Assembly (NCBI GenBank): GCA_000333855.2 | Contig: CM007320.1 | Coordinates: 1,913,147-1,977,146, forward strand | Source of the DNA: Endotrypanum monterogeii | Taxonomy: Eukaryota > Euglenozoa > Kinetoplastea > Trypanosomatida > Trypanosomatidae | Direction: 5' to 3' | DNA: 64,000 nucleotides | Part shown: positions 50,901 through 59,076 of the stretch, piece after piece | Layout of the letters: the number at the start of each line of letters is the position of its first letter | Position numbering within the stretch: the stretch's first letter is position 1 | Notes under the pieces: generated by a model | What the model was told of the DNA's origin: nothing | Seen by the model: the letters and a program-made list of their open reading frames with translations, nothing else | Database searches by the model: none | Translations under genes and position numbers: made by a program

Positions 50901-51626
50901 TCCGCCTGTTATGCAGCGGTCTGTGTAACTTCTCCCCGTCTTCATGGGGATCAGATCACGGATTCGACCAGCGACATATCGGACATGGCGACATGTTTTG
51001 CCACTTTTGCTTGTGCGCTCTTTCCTACCAAGGCACTGGTGGCCTCGACCCTAGAGCAGGAGCAGGCGTCTGCCTTGGTTTGCGTTTCGCGTAAAACGGG
51101 AATTGTAGACAACGTCGCCCAGGTGAGCTGTGACGAGAGGGAAGAGACCCTCGCCGATGCCAATGACGATGCGGAAGGCGACAAAGACGGAGGGGGGTTC
51201 CTTGACTTCGACGACGAGGATTCTGTTGACGTTAGTCAGCTGGCACGCATCTTCGGGACGTGGGTCTCACCACTTGCTGCAGCGCTAGTTGCATCGGCAC
51301 CGACAAGGTCGACCTCACTTGTATCACACCGCACTACACCCACTAAGTCAGACGAGATGCCCTCCTCCGGGGCACTGCGCGCGGTAGGTGAGAATTTACC
51401 GATGCTCATGGTAGCATTCCAAGAAACGGTTCCGCTGTTGGTGCACCGCCACAGCTCGGTGCCGGAGCTGTCGCGTCTTTCTGCACACCTGCGTTCACGT
51501 GTGGAGACTGCAACGCCGTTCTCGCCCGAGGAGCGGTCTGTGATCGCTCACCTTTTTCAAATGTCTGTTCGTGGTGCTGCGGGTGCTTGGAGCAGCGGTG
51601 GAGCTCAGGCTGTCGCACGGCAATAG
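44988..51626 (+). CDS. Very large protein with repeated dsRBD-like units, probably mitochondrial RNA-binding
   Basis: The product has 2212 residues from the first ATG. A start at residue 63 (45174, MRGSQLVYLPSVVHRVVGRQ) would give a better mitochondrial presequence. At least four units resemble the C-terminal helix of a dsRNA-binding domain: GEGFAPTAKEAEAVAAMHAE (about residue 240), GKAPTRKEAVLLACMHAE (about 446), GEGPTREDAVLLCAAHAE (about 970) and a weaker GCASAKRQALLLCCKHA (about 1174), with a degenerate one near 690. Each is followed by a similar His/Arg-rich tail (RKHAxxARAxGRWAP), and three by a (T)TPSPP linker. Near residue 1756 a segment (ELPLQLAHLILMGLLLGCTP) recalls the HA2 region of DEAH helicases. 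However, no Walker A, DEAH box or other helicase motif is visible. The architecture recalls kinetoplastid editing helicase REH2 without its motor. The function is inferred only. Confidence 0.7.
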   Translation: MPLCFSPVMRCRHANTTGGHTVAREGLNNLPSIIQTPPLRNGSVCAYMPVASAFSLCVSTHQMRGSQLVYLPSVVHRVVGRQRRFQSSLSSQRPHPNPLPAVTRNEDHSDDWSSVEVEVLMPEKELTSSDNLSMASTADATAATGNSSATSSTARRTAAVSVETIDSIDSYAKAKVGNFVRRLLQPSATTAAAAATAAGTAASSVLGLEVRQVQGCSGGAQYHARWRLPLPAEFGERYGEGFAPTAKEAEAVAAMHAERVIDALGFQLFQLSSKQRKHAEAARAAGRWAPMPAAMTSTSSSASSSDATITAAEVVPPPDTPSPPPLQLLGLSPQQRQEKDLRIDQLRFVPVQRTGFTPLAFTLASPHHLDASSHARIERFFRVHRTSFKANLRLVLLKGSPNCVIKGNDSDTSESMHRNLTKSCDLFLAQLLLPLPARFGKRVAMGKAPTRKEAVLLACMHAELIIDAVGFALYPDNRESQAAHAAECAKMHRWCAQPGDCTYKYTTPSPPPMALVEGSDVSGVSPATLVASGPVGGVAGALSRPGVLESATDVRGSGGGYDAASPTVESMLLQHQQAMQAVGIFTDEPSLRDYDSARVLLERYVDQFMQPSSSQSVPTTHTSTTSPRDSFLTELMFVEELGQRDRRVCRATITVPLSVPGPATTGTIAAGSADEAPHVDTTSPLPYMQSFVAIGVSYTRHLAEVAAAVHALRTLAALNRLCLARGTIFMAQALESFAMRAQLPLHDAAKPMLYPSQLPSEYLPAPVRVMEGFVGRIAASGLNMRNRRYLSEDVGTEEARDRFSTRVALLSEETGNAATTLNREDDLLRELRASQERLPRAHWDTSPDTDDRIIVSPDQDVEKSRMYNHTLSSVRQPDSMATTRLRDYLERHGKSPEMALSITRVSGERESGERDALYVAKVILPVSLRHRSKAKRRPMSGAKDQDDGLSSKAPLSTRTQQDNQPLTVRYVAQGEGPTREDAVLLCAAHAEVLLDAAGQPFYDHSLLQRKHADTARALGRWAPLVCGASLPPESLRRIPPPLRKVTRESAVWARVQEHLRTLSRKAVPGDSSGNVVGTPAGCSSTGQCLGASGHTTAAGVDDEVLCDIASLRFVYHTDISQSALRLVAGYFLAQGSDLHRTVRQYTVRHPELGTIHRAIVEMPLLASYGQRYAVGCASAKRQALLLCCKHALLILDALRIPVFNQHGKQRRYARAAAVQGRDAPSSGQLPGRSDTPSPPGLYYLTRCAAAKEKPPETPKLPHCRDRRVLSLWGTFVRDCASYVIRDRETRVKEAVSAPEGPRIPRSNLVAEDTAADMARDMPVDKFARRQLLDLCRSAGLPDSTSEVPFESVALSSTERRFFTFQRLSGTPYTMRGVSDTVPADSRYRAFGHGIQLLLLVVRPNSVTAPTPRRTWWDGPQRTLCIHNQMRDQITAHGCLWILRMWAAMHYPPLQVRTLVRKAGMLAEESTGAREHPHHALESTNSHLTPDVPPPCVSCPPTSYQGVASIAELREGAETILYHASCECAASGTTTDTTASVHVALRQLLREVQRAPTMQRLYRFLSQQPQLHIPSCRLLVDPENVVHRLHARVCDSQRGTSMTPSPQAGHRTAVLALLSSDREQIGPFHSAWCVEMLQKWIFACGSSEGLFPAEKHGEADQGCLRHRCLPSTLQSTFANYGLVCATPSASPIRGASSDRDSLPVPTPLAVALALLCRCLPEFPGGSSNRESVENQSAAAGVELDSNTRWAERGRELPLQLAHLILMGLLLGCTPWAVRAVAMVACAEDTLKWYDQLSLWSRVGDDDNGSAEVHQMPNRRLAPYLSVDVTDAVLTSLDATAPPLPEAVTCFASQVERRLEAVWREAAVAADAGKAAPPAWLQSPETWGDCLGVLDGNARSFPATGSLTLAERRTLRPLLQCAVSTSAAPNAVWVRSTYVERGGGVNEMDADHDDGSSEEMNAAAKCFIFQHRQSACYAAVCVTSPRLHGDQITDSTSDISDMATCFATFACALFPTKALVASTLEQEQASALVCVSRKTGIVDNVAQVSCDEREETLADANDDAEGDKDGGGFLDFDDEDSVDVSQLARIFGTWVSPLAAALVASAPTRSTSLVSHRTTPTKSDEMPSSGALRAVGENLPMLMVAFQETVPLLVHRHSSVPELSRLSAHLRSRVETATPFSPEERSVIAHLFQMSVRGAAGAWSSGGAQAVARQ

Positions 51627-51774
51627 GGGGAGGGAAGGGGGCTGCTGTGTGTCTAGGCTAGTGCGAGTGGAAAAGTGGAAAATACAGACCGTGTTGTCTT
51701 TTTTTGTTTTGGTGCTTTGCTCTCCCCTTTTCTTCCCTCCTCACTTTCCGTATCTTTTTTTCTGCTCTTTTTCT

Positions 51775-51807
<33 letters not shown>
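51627..51807. repeat. Pyrimidine tract and (AT)n run at the left edge of the assembly gap
   Basis: The 3' flank of the preceding gene turns into a T/C tract and then (AT)n from 51779 up to the gap, suggesting that the repeat broke the assembly. Confidence 0.75.
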
Positions 51808-52042
51808 NNNNNNNNNNNNNNNNNNNNNNNNNNNNNNNNNNNNNNNNNNNNNNNNNNNNNNNNNNNNNNNNNNNNNNNNNNNNNNNNNNNNNNNNNNNNN
51901 NNNNNNNNNNNNNNNNNNNNNNNNNNNNNNNNNNNNNNNNNNNNNNNNNNNNNNNNNNNNNNNNNNNNNNNNNNNNNNNNNNNNNNNNNNNNNNNNNNNN
52001 NNNNNNNNNNNNNNNNNNNNNNNNNNNNNNNNNNNNNNNNNN
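51808..52042. other. Assembly gap (235 N)
   Basis: Unresolved bases. Frames reading through it are meaningless. Confidence 0.99.
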
Positions 52043-52135
52043 CCTCGTCGTCGTCGTCGTCGTCTCTCCGTCGTTCGTCTCTCCCTTTCCTTTCCTTCCT
52101 CTCTTCTTACTTCTTTTTCTTTGTCTCTTTCTTCT

Positions 52136-52175
<40 letters not shown>

Positions 52176-52847
52176 ACCCTGTGCTGAGAGACTTCGATGT
52201 GTAAGGCGTCCATGCTGAGGGGCCAGTGGACAGCAGTGCTTGCTTGTTGTCTTTTCTACACTGTCCACCTATCCAAAGGCGATATCGCCACTCCTGCACC
52301 TACACATATACAGATGCAAAGCTAGAGCACCAGATCAAACGAAATAGGTTAGTGGAAACAAAAAAATAGTGGCACCGGAGATTGCGCATGTGGGAGAAGA
52401 GGGGCCCTTTGCAAAGCGGCCAATTCACTTGGCTAAAGAAAAAAAAAGCAAATAAGTCGATATTCCTTATCGGAAAGGTGCGTCTACGTCCCCCCGCACA
52501 CACATTTCTGTGTTCATGAGTGCAATCCACTCGATACTGAACCAGCTCGACTCCACCTTCCAGCTATTTCGTTCACTTGGATGGCGGGAAACGCCTCAGT
52601 TTATCAATTTCATGTGGCTACGCAAGATATTTCTCATGTGGGTGTGACCGATATGAGTAGTAATCAGTTGTACCCACGCGCTCGGCTCACTTTTTGTGTC
52701 TGTCCTTTGCGCTTCATGAAACTCTTTGGAAGATCTAAAAGAAAATGCTGTTCCAGCGCCTCTGAAAGGGAGGCCTTCGCCACCCCCCCCCTCCACATGT
52801 TGGTTCTTTCTCCCATTTTTCTCTGCTCCGTGCAGTTATGGTACCGT
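52043..52847. other. Intergenic region right of the gap, no gene seen
   Basis: It begins with a (CGT)n-like run (52045-52061), then a pyrimidine tract and (TA)n at 52137-52171. The remainder is the 5' flank of the channel gene. Confidence 0.55.
52137..52171. repeat. (TA)n microsatellite
   Basis: About sixteen TA units downstream of the gap. Confidence 0.9.
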
Positions 52848-52915
52848 CCACCCCCCCTTTTTTTTTTTACTACTTGCACTTGTTGCGGTGTTGGCGGACC
52901 GTCTGTTCCCTCCAG
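52848..52915 (+). promoter_or_regulatory. Likely spliced-leader acceptor of the polycystin-like gene
   Basis: A C/T tract at 52848-52869 is followed, after a spacer and a second short tract, by ctccag with AG at 52914-52915. Confidence 0.5.
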
Positions 52916-52954
52916 TCACTCTTGAGTGATGAAGAGAAACTGGCCTTCTTGACC

Positions 52955-53023
52955 ATGTCAACAGCGGCAGCGCCTAACCCTTCCTCAAGCCCCTCTGCCA
53001 GTGCAAACCCATCACATAGGTGA
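52955..53023 (+). CDS. Possible upstream ORF of the polycystin-like gene (22 codons)
   Basis: An ATG in good context (gaccATGtc) lies between the presumed acceptor and the main start. It opens a 22-residue frame rich in Ala, Ser, Pro and Asn that ends at a TGA 20 bases before the main ATG. It could repress translation of the channel. Its composition also resembles a low-complexity protein N-terminus. However, the main frame has a TAG at 53017-53019, so only an indel within a few bases could join the two. Confidence 0.35.
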   Translation: MSTAAAPNPSSSPSASANPSHR

Positions 53024-53043
53024 CTCGTGACTCTGATTCCCCG

Positions 53044-55656
53044 ATGACTATCCTACCTCCGGATACACCTGGTCGGGGCCGCTTCTCGGCTGACCCTGCC
53101 GCTTACCGCCTGCATTACGTGTTTGTGGAGGAGAGCCTCGTCGCCAAGGCCCAGGCGGTGGAGCGGTGCAGCTACCTTGGTTTCTATCTTTTATTTTTGG
53201 TCGGATTCTGTGTTTACTTTCTCTACGACATCGATGTGTCAGGGTGCTCACAGCTGAGGGCCCGGTTACTTGATACACTCACGCAAACGCCCTATTCCCC
53301 ACTAAAGTCTGTTTCGTATTTCGCAGACGTCTCCGATGCGCAGGAGTACAGTGTGTACGTGGTAAACGTGGTCGCACCGCTTGTCGCAGACGTCTTCTAC
53401 CCAACTGGGTCCAGCATTATTCTGGGTGCGATGCGGTTGCGCACACAACGTAGCGACAGTAGCGTTCCTCACGGCTGCGGAGACACCAGAAGGGACCTCA
53501 TGAACCTCTACCACACAATCGAAAGCGCCAACAGTGCATCTTCTGTTGTGGGAGATACGGCTGTCGATGGGACTCTCTTCACTCACGAGCGGAGCTGGCG
53601 CTACTACAGCTGTCACTCCCTCAGCGGTAGCCACTGGCTTCGATTCTGCGGCTATCTCCAGTCGTACCACTGTGGCGGATTTTTGTTTGATGTCCCAATG
53701 TGGCTCAACAGAACGACCGGAGACACTGCACGCATCGGTGGAATCAACCAACCTCGCTCATGGGATTGGAAGCAAAAAAATTACATCGATAACGGCGACG
53801 AGATCGATGCAGTGACCGGTACCACACGCTTTGATGACTCCTTTTCTCATTGTGTCGCATCGTCCAGGGTGTCCGGTTGCGCATCTGGGACTGCACCTTC
53901 CCTCGGAACCGCCGAACAGGCTTTTCCGTTTGCCAATGGCACGCTTCCATACGAGCGTGTGTCCTTGCAAGTCGTACAGGAGTCTTATCTCAAGCCCATT
54001 CTGTGGGGGAAGTCCGTCCCATTTCTTGACGACGACGCCACTCGTATCGCTGTTACGGAGCTGCTTTTCTACAGCCCCCCTCTGCAGCGGTTCGCGGCTG
54101 TGAAGCTGGTTGGGGAGGTGAGCATGGGGGGTTCCTGGAAGACGTCTGGCCTTTTCGCCTCGGCGCGTGTGTGGACGCGCGACGACGTCTGGAAAACAGT
54201 CTACGACGCCGTTATCATGGGGTTTGGTCTAGTGTGGATCTGTTTCTTTGTTCGGGACGTGAGGCGGTCCGTTGTTGAGAGGATGAAGCGGCAATGCTTC
54301 GCTTACTATACGGACCGTTATGACTTGTCAAGCTGCCGCGTGGCGAGCGCGTCGTGGCTGGCCACCGTGGTGAGCTTGATTGAGTTTTTTAGCCAATCCT
54401 GGAACTTGATGACGCTTGTCATCTTGTGCCTGCTCATGGCAACGGGTGGACTTCGCGTTTCCGCAGTGTTGCACAGCATCTGGAACGTGCCAACGCTAGA
54501 CATCATGATCCGCCGGGCGAGCTATCCAATGGAGGTGGAGTATCTGTTGATGGTGGACGGGCTTCAACTGTATTTGAACGCTACCGTGACGATTCTTCTG
54601 TTTTATAGGGCGCTCTATTATGTTTCTCTGGAGTCTCGGGCTGCCCTTCTTATGCGAGTGCTATCACATGCCCAATCAGCGCTTGTGGGTGGTGTACTCA
54701 CCGTTTTGCTTATCTCGACTGTGTTCGCAATGTCGCTGAGTGTGTTGTATGGGAACAGCGTCTGGGCATTCCGGAATGTCGGCGCCTCTGTCAACACCCT
54801 CCTCTGCGTGCTGGCGCGTCAGCAGAGCATGAGTGCACTCACGAGCGGTTCTGTCGACTCCCTGGTGCTGGCCTTCGTTCTCTTTGCGTTCGTATTTCTC
54901 TGTGGGTTATTCCTTATCAATCTTTCCGTGGCGATTGTTGCCAACGCCTTCGCAGAGGTGCGCAAGGCGCAACCAGTATCATGTACAGGGGCGTGTCAGA
55001 CGCGATGGGTGCTGCAGCGTGCATGGAGATGTGCGCCGCATCCACGCGAGTGGCTATTGTTACTCTTGCGATGGTGTACAGGCCGCGGTGACGCAGCCTT
55101 GCTTCGGCACGCTGCACGGTGTCTCCGAGCCTACCGGGCTGCGCGATTCCCGCTTTTGGACCATATCGTAGACGAGCTTGGGCAGCTCATTTCTGAAGCC
55201 GAGTTCACTGAGGCGATGTCTCTACAGCTAGACTTCCTTATGTTTCAGGACGGTGTAACCGTCCATGGTAATTCACACTTAACGCCGAAAGGCAGCAGCA
55301 GCCATGTAGCGCCTGCGAGCACTGGTGAACTCTTCACGGCTGCAAGTTCTCTCTCAGAAAAGGAACGCAAAGAGTTGAAGGAAGCTTGGCGAGAGCGGTG
55401 GCGATTTTATAGCCCCACAGACTTGTGGCGTGATATTGTGCAGGACTGGTTGGCTTCAACAACCTCAGATGCCTCTCAGACATACAAAGAGGAGCACACG
55501 TGGTTGCGCAGCGGTGTCCAGGCTGCTGTGGGGGACCGTCTAGCCCTCCTCAGGGCGTTCCCACTGCGGCTCGCGGTGCTCGAGCGGAAGCTTGAGTCTT
55601 TGGAAAGCCACGTGCTCGAAAAAAGGACCCCAGAGGCTGCCTCGCTCTCGCTTTAG
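53044..55656 (+). CDS. Polycystin-type (PKD2/TRP) cation channel
   Basis: This has 870 residues from the first ATG after an in-frame stop. Topology matches PKD2/TRPML channels. A first transmembrane helix (about 41-63, YLGFYLLFLVGFCVYFLY) is followed by a lumenal or extracellular domain of about 320 residues with several Cys. Five further helices follow, starting near residue 390 (VIMGFGLVWICFFV), with a re-entrant pore segment near 580 (FRNVGASVNTLLCVLARQ). The last helix is FVFLCGLFLINLSVAIVANAF. The C-terminal 230 residues are cytosolic and charged, ending in a short helical segment (LAVLERKLESLESHV). The family conducts cations, including calcium. The pore lacks the usual acidic filter residue in the part I can read, so selectivity is open. 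A 22-codon upstream frame may affect translation. Confidence 0.85.
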   Translation: MTILPPDTPGRGRFSADPAAYRLHYVFVEESLVAKAQAVERCSYLGFYLLFLVGFCVYFLYDIDVSGCSQLRARLLDTLTQTPYSPLKSVSYFADVSDAQEYSVYVVNVVAPLVADVFYPTGSSIILGAMRLRTQRSDSSVPHGCGDTRRDLMNLYHTIESANSASSVVGDTAVDGTLFTHERSWRYYSCHSLSGSHWLRFCGYLQSYHCGGFLFDVPMWLNRTTGDTARIGGINQPRSWDWKQKNYIDNGDEIDAVTGTTRFDDSFSHCVASSRVSGCASGTAPSLGTAEQAFPFANGTLPYERVSLQVVQESYLKPILWGKSVPFLDDDATRIAVTELLFYSPPLQRFAAVKLVGEVSMGGSWKTSGLFASARVWTRDDVWKTVYDAVIMGFGLVWICFFVRDVRRSVVERMKRQCFAYYTDRYDLSSCRVASASWLATVVSLIEFFSQSWNLMTLVILCLLMATGGLRVSAVLHSIWNVPTLDIMIRRASYPMEVEYLLMVDGLQLYLNATVTILLFYRALYYVSLESRAALLMRVLSHAQSALVGGVLTVLLISTVFAMSLSVLYGNSVWAFRNVGASVNTLLCVLARQQSMSALTSGSVDSLVLAFVLFAFVFLCGLFLINLSVAIVANAFAEVRKAQPVSCTGACQTRWVLQRAWRCAPHPREWLLLLLRWCTGRGDAALLRHAARCLRAYRAARFPLLDHIVDELGQLISEAEFTEAMSLQLDFLMFQDGVTVHGNSHLTPKGSSSHVAPASTGELFTAASSLSEKERKELKEAWRERWRFYSPTDLWRDIVQDWLASTTSDASQTYKEEHTWLRSGVQAAVGDRLALLRAFPLRLAVLERKLESLESHVLEKRTPEAASLSL

Positions 55657-56691
55657 AGAAGGTATCCAACAGCGGGGATATAATATTTAAATAAACCAAC
55701 GATGCCCCCCTCCTCCCCCGTCTTAGTGACGACAATTTGCGGACTTGCACTTTCAGGGTCCCAGTGCTTCTTCCTTTATGCGTGTTTGCGTGTGCTACGC
55801 TTGTCATTATATATATATATATATAAACCTATACGTATCTTTTTTTTTTGCCTCTCACAACTGCTTCCCCTGGTCCCTATCCTGGCTAACAGAGCTTCTA
55901 TTTTTGTCTCATTTTGAAAGTCGAAACAAAGGCATATGCAACAGTCAAGTGCAAGACTAATCTAAGGGGCGACATACCAGGGTATGCTGCTCCATCTGTT
56001 TTTTTTTCTCTTCTTATCCCTGGACGTGGTCAGATAAAAAGCCTTGTCTTTTCTCTCGTTGATGGGCACTCTGTCGGATGTTCACGAATTGTGTTGCCCC
56101 TCCCCCCTCCCAATACGCTGTTTGCCTCTGCCTCTGCTCTCCAAGGCCAATGATGACTGTGGTGGCTTAGGCTGGATACCTTCTACCGTGAGTATATATG
56201 TTTTTTTTTCACTGTTTGACTTCCTTTCATCCCACGCTCCTCCTCGTCTTCCCCTCCTTTCACTGTCGGTTTTCACGTCATTCCTGGACGCCTTCATTCC
56301 GCGCCACTCCCACCGCTTTTTTTTTGTTTGATTATAAGGGAGATTACTCGGGCCTCTTTTTTTACCGTCCACACACGCACCTAAACCTCGACACACACAC
56401 ACAAACAAAGCCTAGATTTGCCGAGGATCAATCTTCACCTCTTCTGCAGCTTTTCCAGAGTCGATTCACGCTACGCTTGGTTGCTAACAGCTTTCTCACC
56501 TTTCTGCTCTGTTGTTACTTCTTTTCAAAAATATATATCCTCTTATTGGTGTACGTGTTATGATTGTCTGCGTAGGATCATGCACGCTGCAAGGGAGGTG
56601 AATGTGAGAAGTATTCCATCTTTCAAGTTTGTCACTTAGTTATATATATAAAAATATAAATAAATAATTACACATATATATAAATAAATAA

Positions 56692-56729
<38 letters not shown>

Positions 56730-56913
56730 ATAAACGAACTTGGTGCCAGTCTCCATATAGGAAACATACGCTTCCCCCCTGCCACCGACCGCTTCATCAA
56801 CTTGTGCTTTCATCACAGCTCTACACACCAACACCCTTGTATTTGTCTGCTCCTCCACTCCAGTTTCTTTTGTCTTGTTTTGCTTTTCTGCGCTGTGTTG
56901 CATATCACTTGTC
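55657..56913. other. Intergenic region, no gene seen
   Basis: About 1.3 kb. It includes a short (AT)n at 55808-55826 and an AT-only block at 56639-56733. No gene is seen. Confidence 0.55.
56639..56733. repeat. A/T-only low-complexity block
   Basis: About 95 bases composed almost only of A and T (TATA and AAATA patterns), upstream of the SYS1-like gene. Confidence 0.85.
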
Positions 56914-56935
56914 ATTTTTTTCCTTCCCTGACGAG
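56914..56935 (+). promoter_or_regulatory. Possible spliced-leader acceptor of the SYS1-like gene
   Basis: A tract (cattttttttccttccctg) is followed by acgag with AG at 56934-56935, 65 bases before the ATG. Confidence 0.45.
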
Positions 56936-56999
56936 CCCCTTAACCTGCGGAGCCTTGTCGCCTCTATCTCCATCATTGTACTGGGTAACTGCGCCAGAC

Positions 57000-58145
57000 A
57001 TGGCGATTAGACTGGGCCGTACCATCAGCAACCCCACCTTTCTCCTTTTCCAGATTGCCCATGGCGTGAGCTTGTTCTTGGTCTTAATTGGTGTTGCGCG
57101 GGTCTTGCTGGGGGTGGCGGAGTTGGCGATACGCTCTGATTTGGCTCTGGAAAGAACTGCAAATCAGACGGACACCCAACTGGCGTGGCTGCAAAGGAGT
57201 AGCATACCGAAGTTTGTCTCACAAACTACAGCGCCGCAACAGCTCTACGAGCAGGAAGAGCTTAATGGGGTTAGATACGGTATCCAAGGTGGACTTCGTT
57301 TATCCGTGAACCTTAATTCACCATCTATAACACCGACAGAGCCACTGTCGTCCGCTTCCCCGGCGGTCTCGCTTTCTTTTTTTACGAAGCTCAGCTACTG
57401 CTTTCATGTGCCGCTTGAGTCCTTGTTCATAAACGCCGTCGGCGTCAGCTTTGGGTCTGCTACAGCAGCAAACGACGCTGGCCTCGTCTCCAGTGTCCGA
57501 AGAGAGGGTAACCAAGTTTATCTAGTGGAGAAAGGTGGTCCTCTCCTGGACGCAAAGGCCGCCGACAGTTTACCGCGCCACGATGGCAGTCAAGGTCGTT
57601 TTTTTCTACAGCATATTTTCGCGGGCCTTTTCTGTGCGTACCCTCTCGCCACACTCCTGCAACGCCGCAAACTTGTGCTCGACTTTGTGGGGACAATTTA
57701 TTTCGCCTATTGGGTACTGGGGAGCATTATTTTGCGCCGGGTCCTCTGGGGTGGCCTGCATTGGTGGGTGTCATGCTTGCTGGGGATGATCGTCCTGTAC
57801 AGCTCCACCTACCTGCTGTGCCGACGAAGAGAGTTGCAAGAGGTCCGCTTCTCAGGTGATGGAGATGCCGGCCTTGATCCAAGCGTACCGCCGACCACAG
57901 CGATACGACTGGCGGAGATTCACACCCGGAACGATGAGGTCCGCGAGGAGGTGGATGTTACTGTGCGAAAAGCGCAGCGGCAGATGAACTGCGGTAGCGT
58001 TGATGTTTGCGGGTTCAGTCACCCTACCGATCTTAGCGGTCGTTCCCGGGCTGTGGTGCCCGCCCAGAGTAGCAAATGGGTCAAGGGCGTCGCAGTCGAC
58101 GCAAACCATTCCTCAGAGGACGTGCAGAAGCACAAGACTGTGTAG
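57000..58145 (+). CDS. SYS1: SYS1-like Golgi membrane protein with a large insertion
   Basis: The protein has 381 residues from the first in-frame ATG. Transmembrane segment 1 is at about 14-38 (FLLFQIAHGVSLFLVLIGVA). Three more lie in residues 200-280. The second half shows the SYS1 pattern: RRKLVLDF, then a helix, then GLHWWVSCLLGMIVLYSSTY and the closing CRRRELQEV, which corresponds to the conserved basic RREL(R/K)E(I/V) end of SYS1. SYS1 is normally about 150-160 residues with four helices. It recruits the small GTPase Arl3/ARFRP1 to the trans-Golgi. Here about 160 residues are inserted between helices 1 and 2 and about 100 charged residues are added at the end. The identification rests on the short C-terminal half, so a different four-helix protein remains possible. 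Confidence 0.6.
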   Translation: MAIRLGRTISNPTFLLFQIAHGVSLFLVLIGVARVLLGVAELAIRSDLALERTANQTDTQLAWLQRSSIPKFVSQTTAPQQLYEQEELNGVRYGIQGGLRLSVNLNSPSITPTEPLSSASPAVSLSFFTKLSYCFHVPLESLFINAVGVSFGSATAANDAGLVSSVRREGNQVYLVEKGGPLLDAKAADSLPRHDGSQGRFFLQHIFAGLFCAYPLATLLQRRKLVLDFVGTIYFAYWVLGSIILRRVLWGGLHWWVSCLLGMIVLYSSTYLLCRRRELQEVRFSGDGDAGLDPSVPPTTAIRLAEIHTRNDEVREEVDVTVRKAQRQMNCGSVDVCGFSHPTDLSGRSRAVVPAQSSKWVKGVAVDANHSSEDVQKHKTV

Positions 58146-58883
58146 AGGAGTATGTGTCTTTTTTTTCTTTGCTGTTATTGTTGCTTATCTGCTTCGCATC
58201 TGAGCGCGTGCCTTTGTGCACGTGAACTGCGCGATGTCATCTACTGCTATACGGTTGTTGCTCTTGTGTGATCCACAGATCTGTGTGATGCCTCTCAGTG
58301 CTGGGGTAGAGATATATTTTTTTCCCCTTTTTGCTTGGAGGGGGGGGGTAGTCTGCGCTGCTTACAGTCACGTTTCCTTTTTTGTTGTTGTTGTTGTTCT
58401 TGTGTGCATCTCTTTCTGCGTTTCTCTGATGGGACTCTCTCTCTGGTGCACGTGTACTTCGACTGGGCATAGTGGCTGCTGCATGGCATACATGAAATAC
58501 ACAAGGTGCGAAGGATCACCCTCCTTTTTTTTCCCCCTCTTCCCCTCCATTTCTCCCCGCTTCTTTGTGGAGACGGGGTTGCATTGCGCGGGTGACCGTT
58601 CTTGCAGATTGCGAGGGGCAGTGTCTCAACGAGTGCTTCTGGGTGTGCGGGGCGGGGGCGGGGGCTCAATCAGTCAGGTAACAAATGCTTCACATACACC
58701 TGCTATACGGATCTAATTGACATGCACAATTGTTTCTACCCCAAATCTTTTTCTTCTTTCTTTCTGTGGGGCACATGTTGGTCTATAAAGTATGAACGGA
58801 AAGAGCGGATCGGTAGGAGTGGCACCATTTGTGGATGTTGTATGTCCGTGTACCTTTAGGACCGTAAATACATTCTCATTTCC
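58146..58883. other. Intergenic region, no gene seen
   Basis: About 0.7 kb with a (TTG)n run at 58381-58398 and G- and T-homopolymers. No gene is seen. Confidence 0.55.
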
Positions 58884-58987
58884 CCCCCCCCTTTTTTTTA
58901 TTGTCTTTGGAATCACACCGGCTCCGCCTCCTTCCTCCCCTCTACCTTTCTCGAACACACACACACACACACACACACATACACAAG
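58884..58987 (+). promoter_or_regulatory. Likely spliced-leader acceptor region of the TM9SF gene
   Basis: Strong C/T tracts at 58880-58902 and 58920-58952 and a (CA)n run are followed by acaag with AG at 58986-58987, 90 bases before the ATG. Confidence 0.45.
58955..58979. repeat. (AC)n microsatellite
   Basis: About twelve AC units between the polypyrimidine tract and the presumed acceptor AG. Confidence 0.9.
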
Positions 58988-59076
58988 GTTTGGTGCTGAG
59001 TGCGTTTATACGAAGCACGGCGTGCGATCGATAGAAACAAGCGTGCGCTATTTGTGGGTAAGTTTTGTCCTCGACG

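Noticed and set aside
51571..52218. Frames reading across the N gap
   Set aside because: They contain runs of unknown residues and microsatellite translation, so no coding claim is possible.
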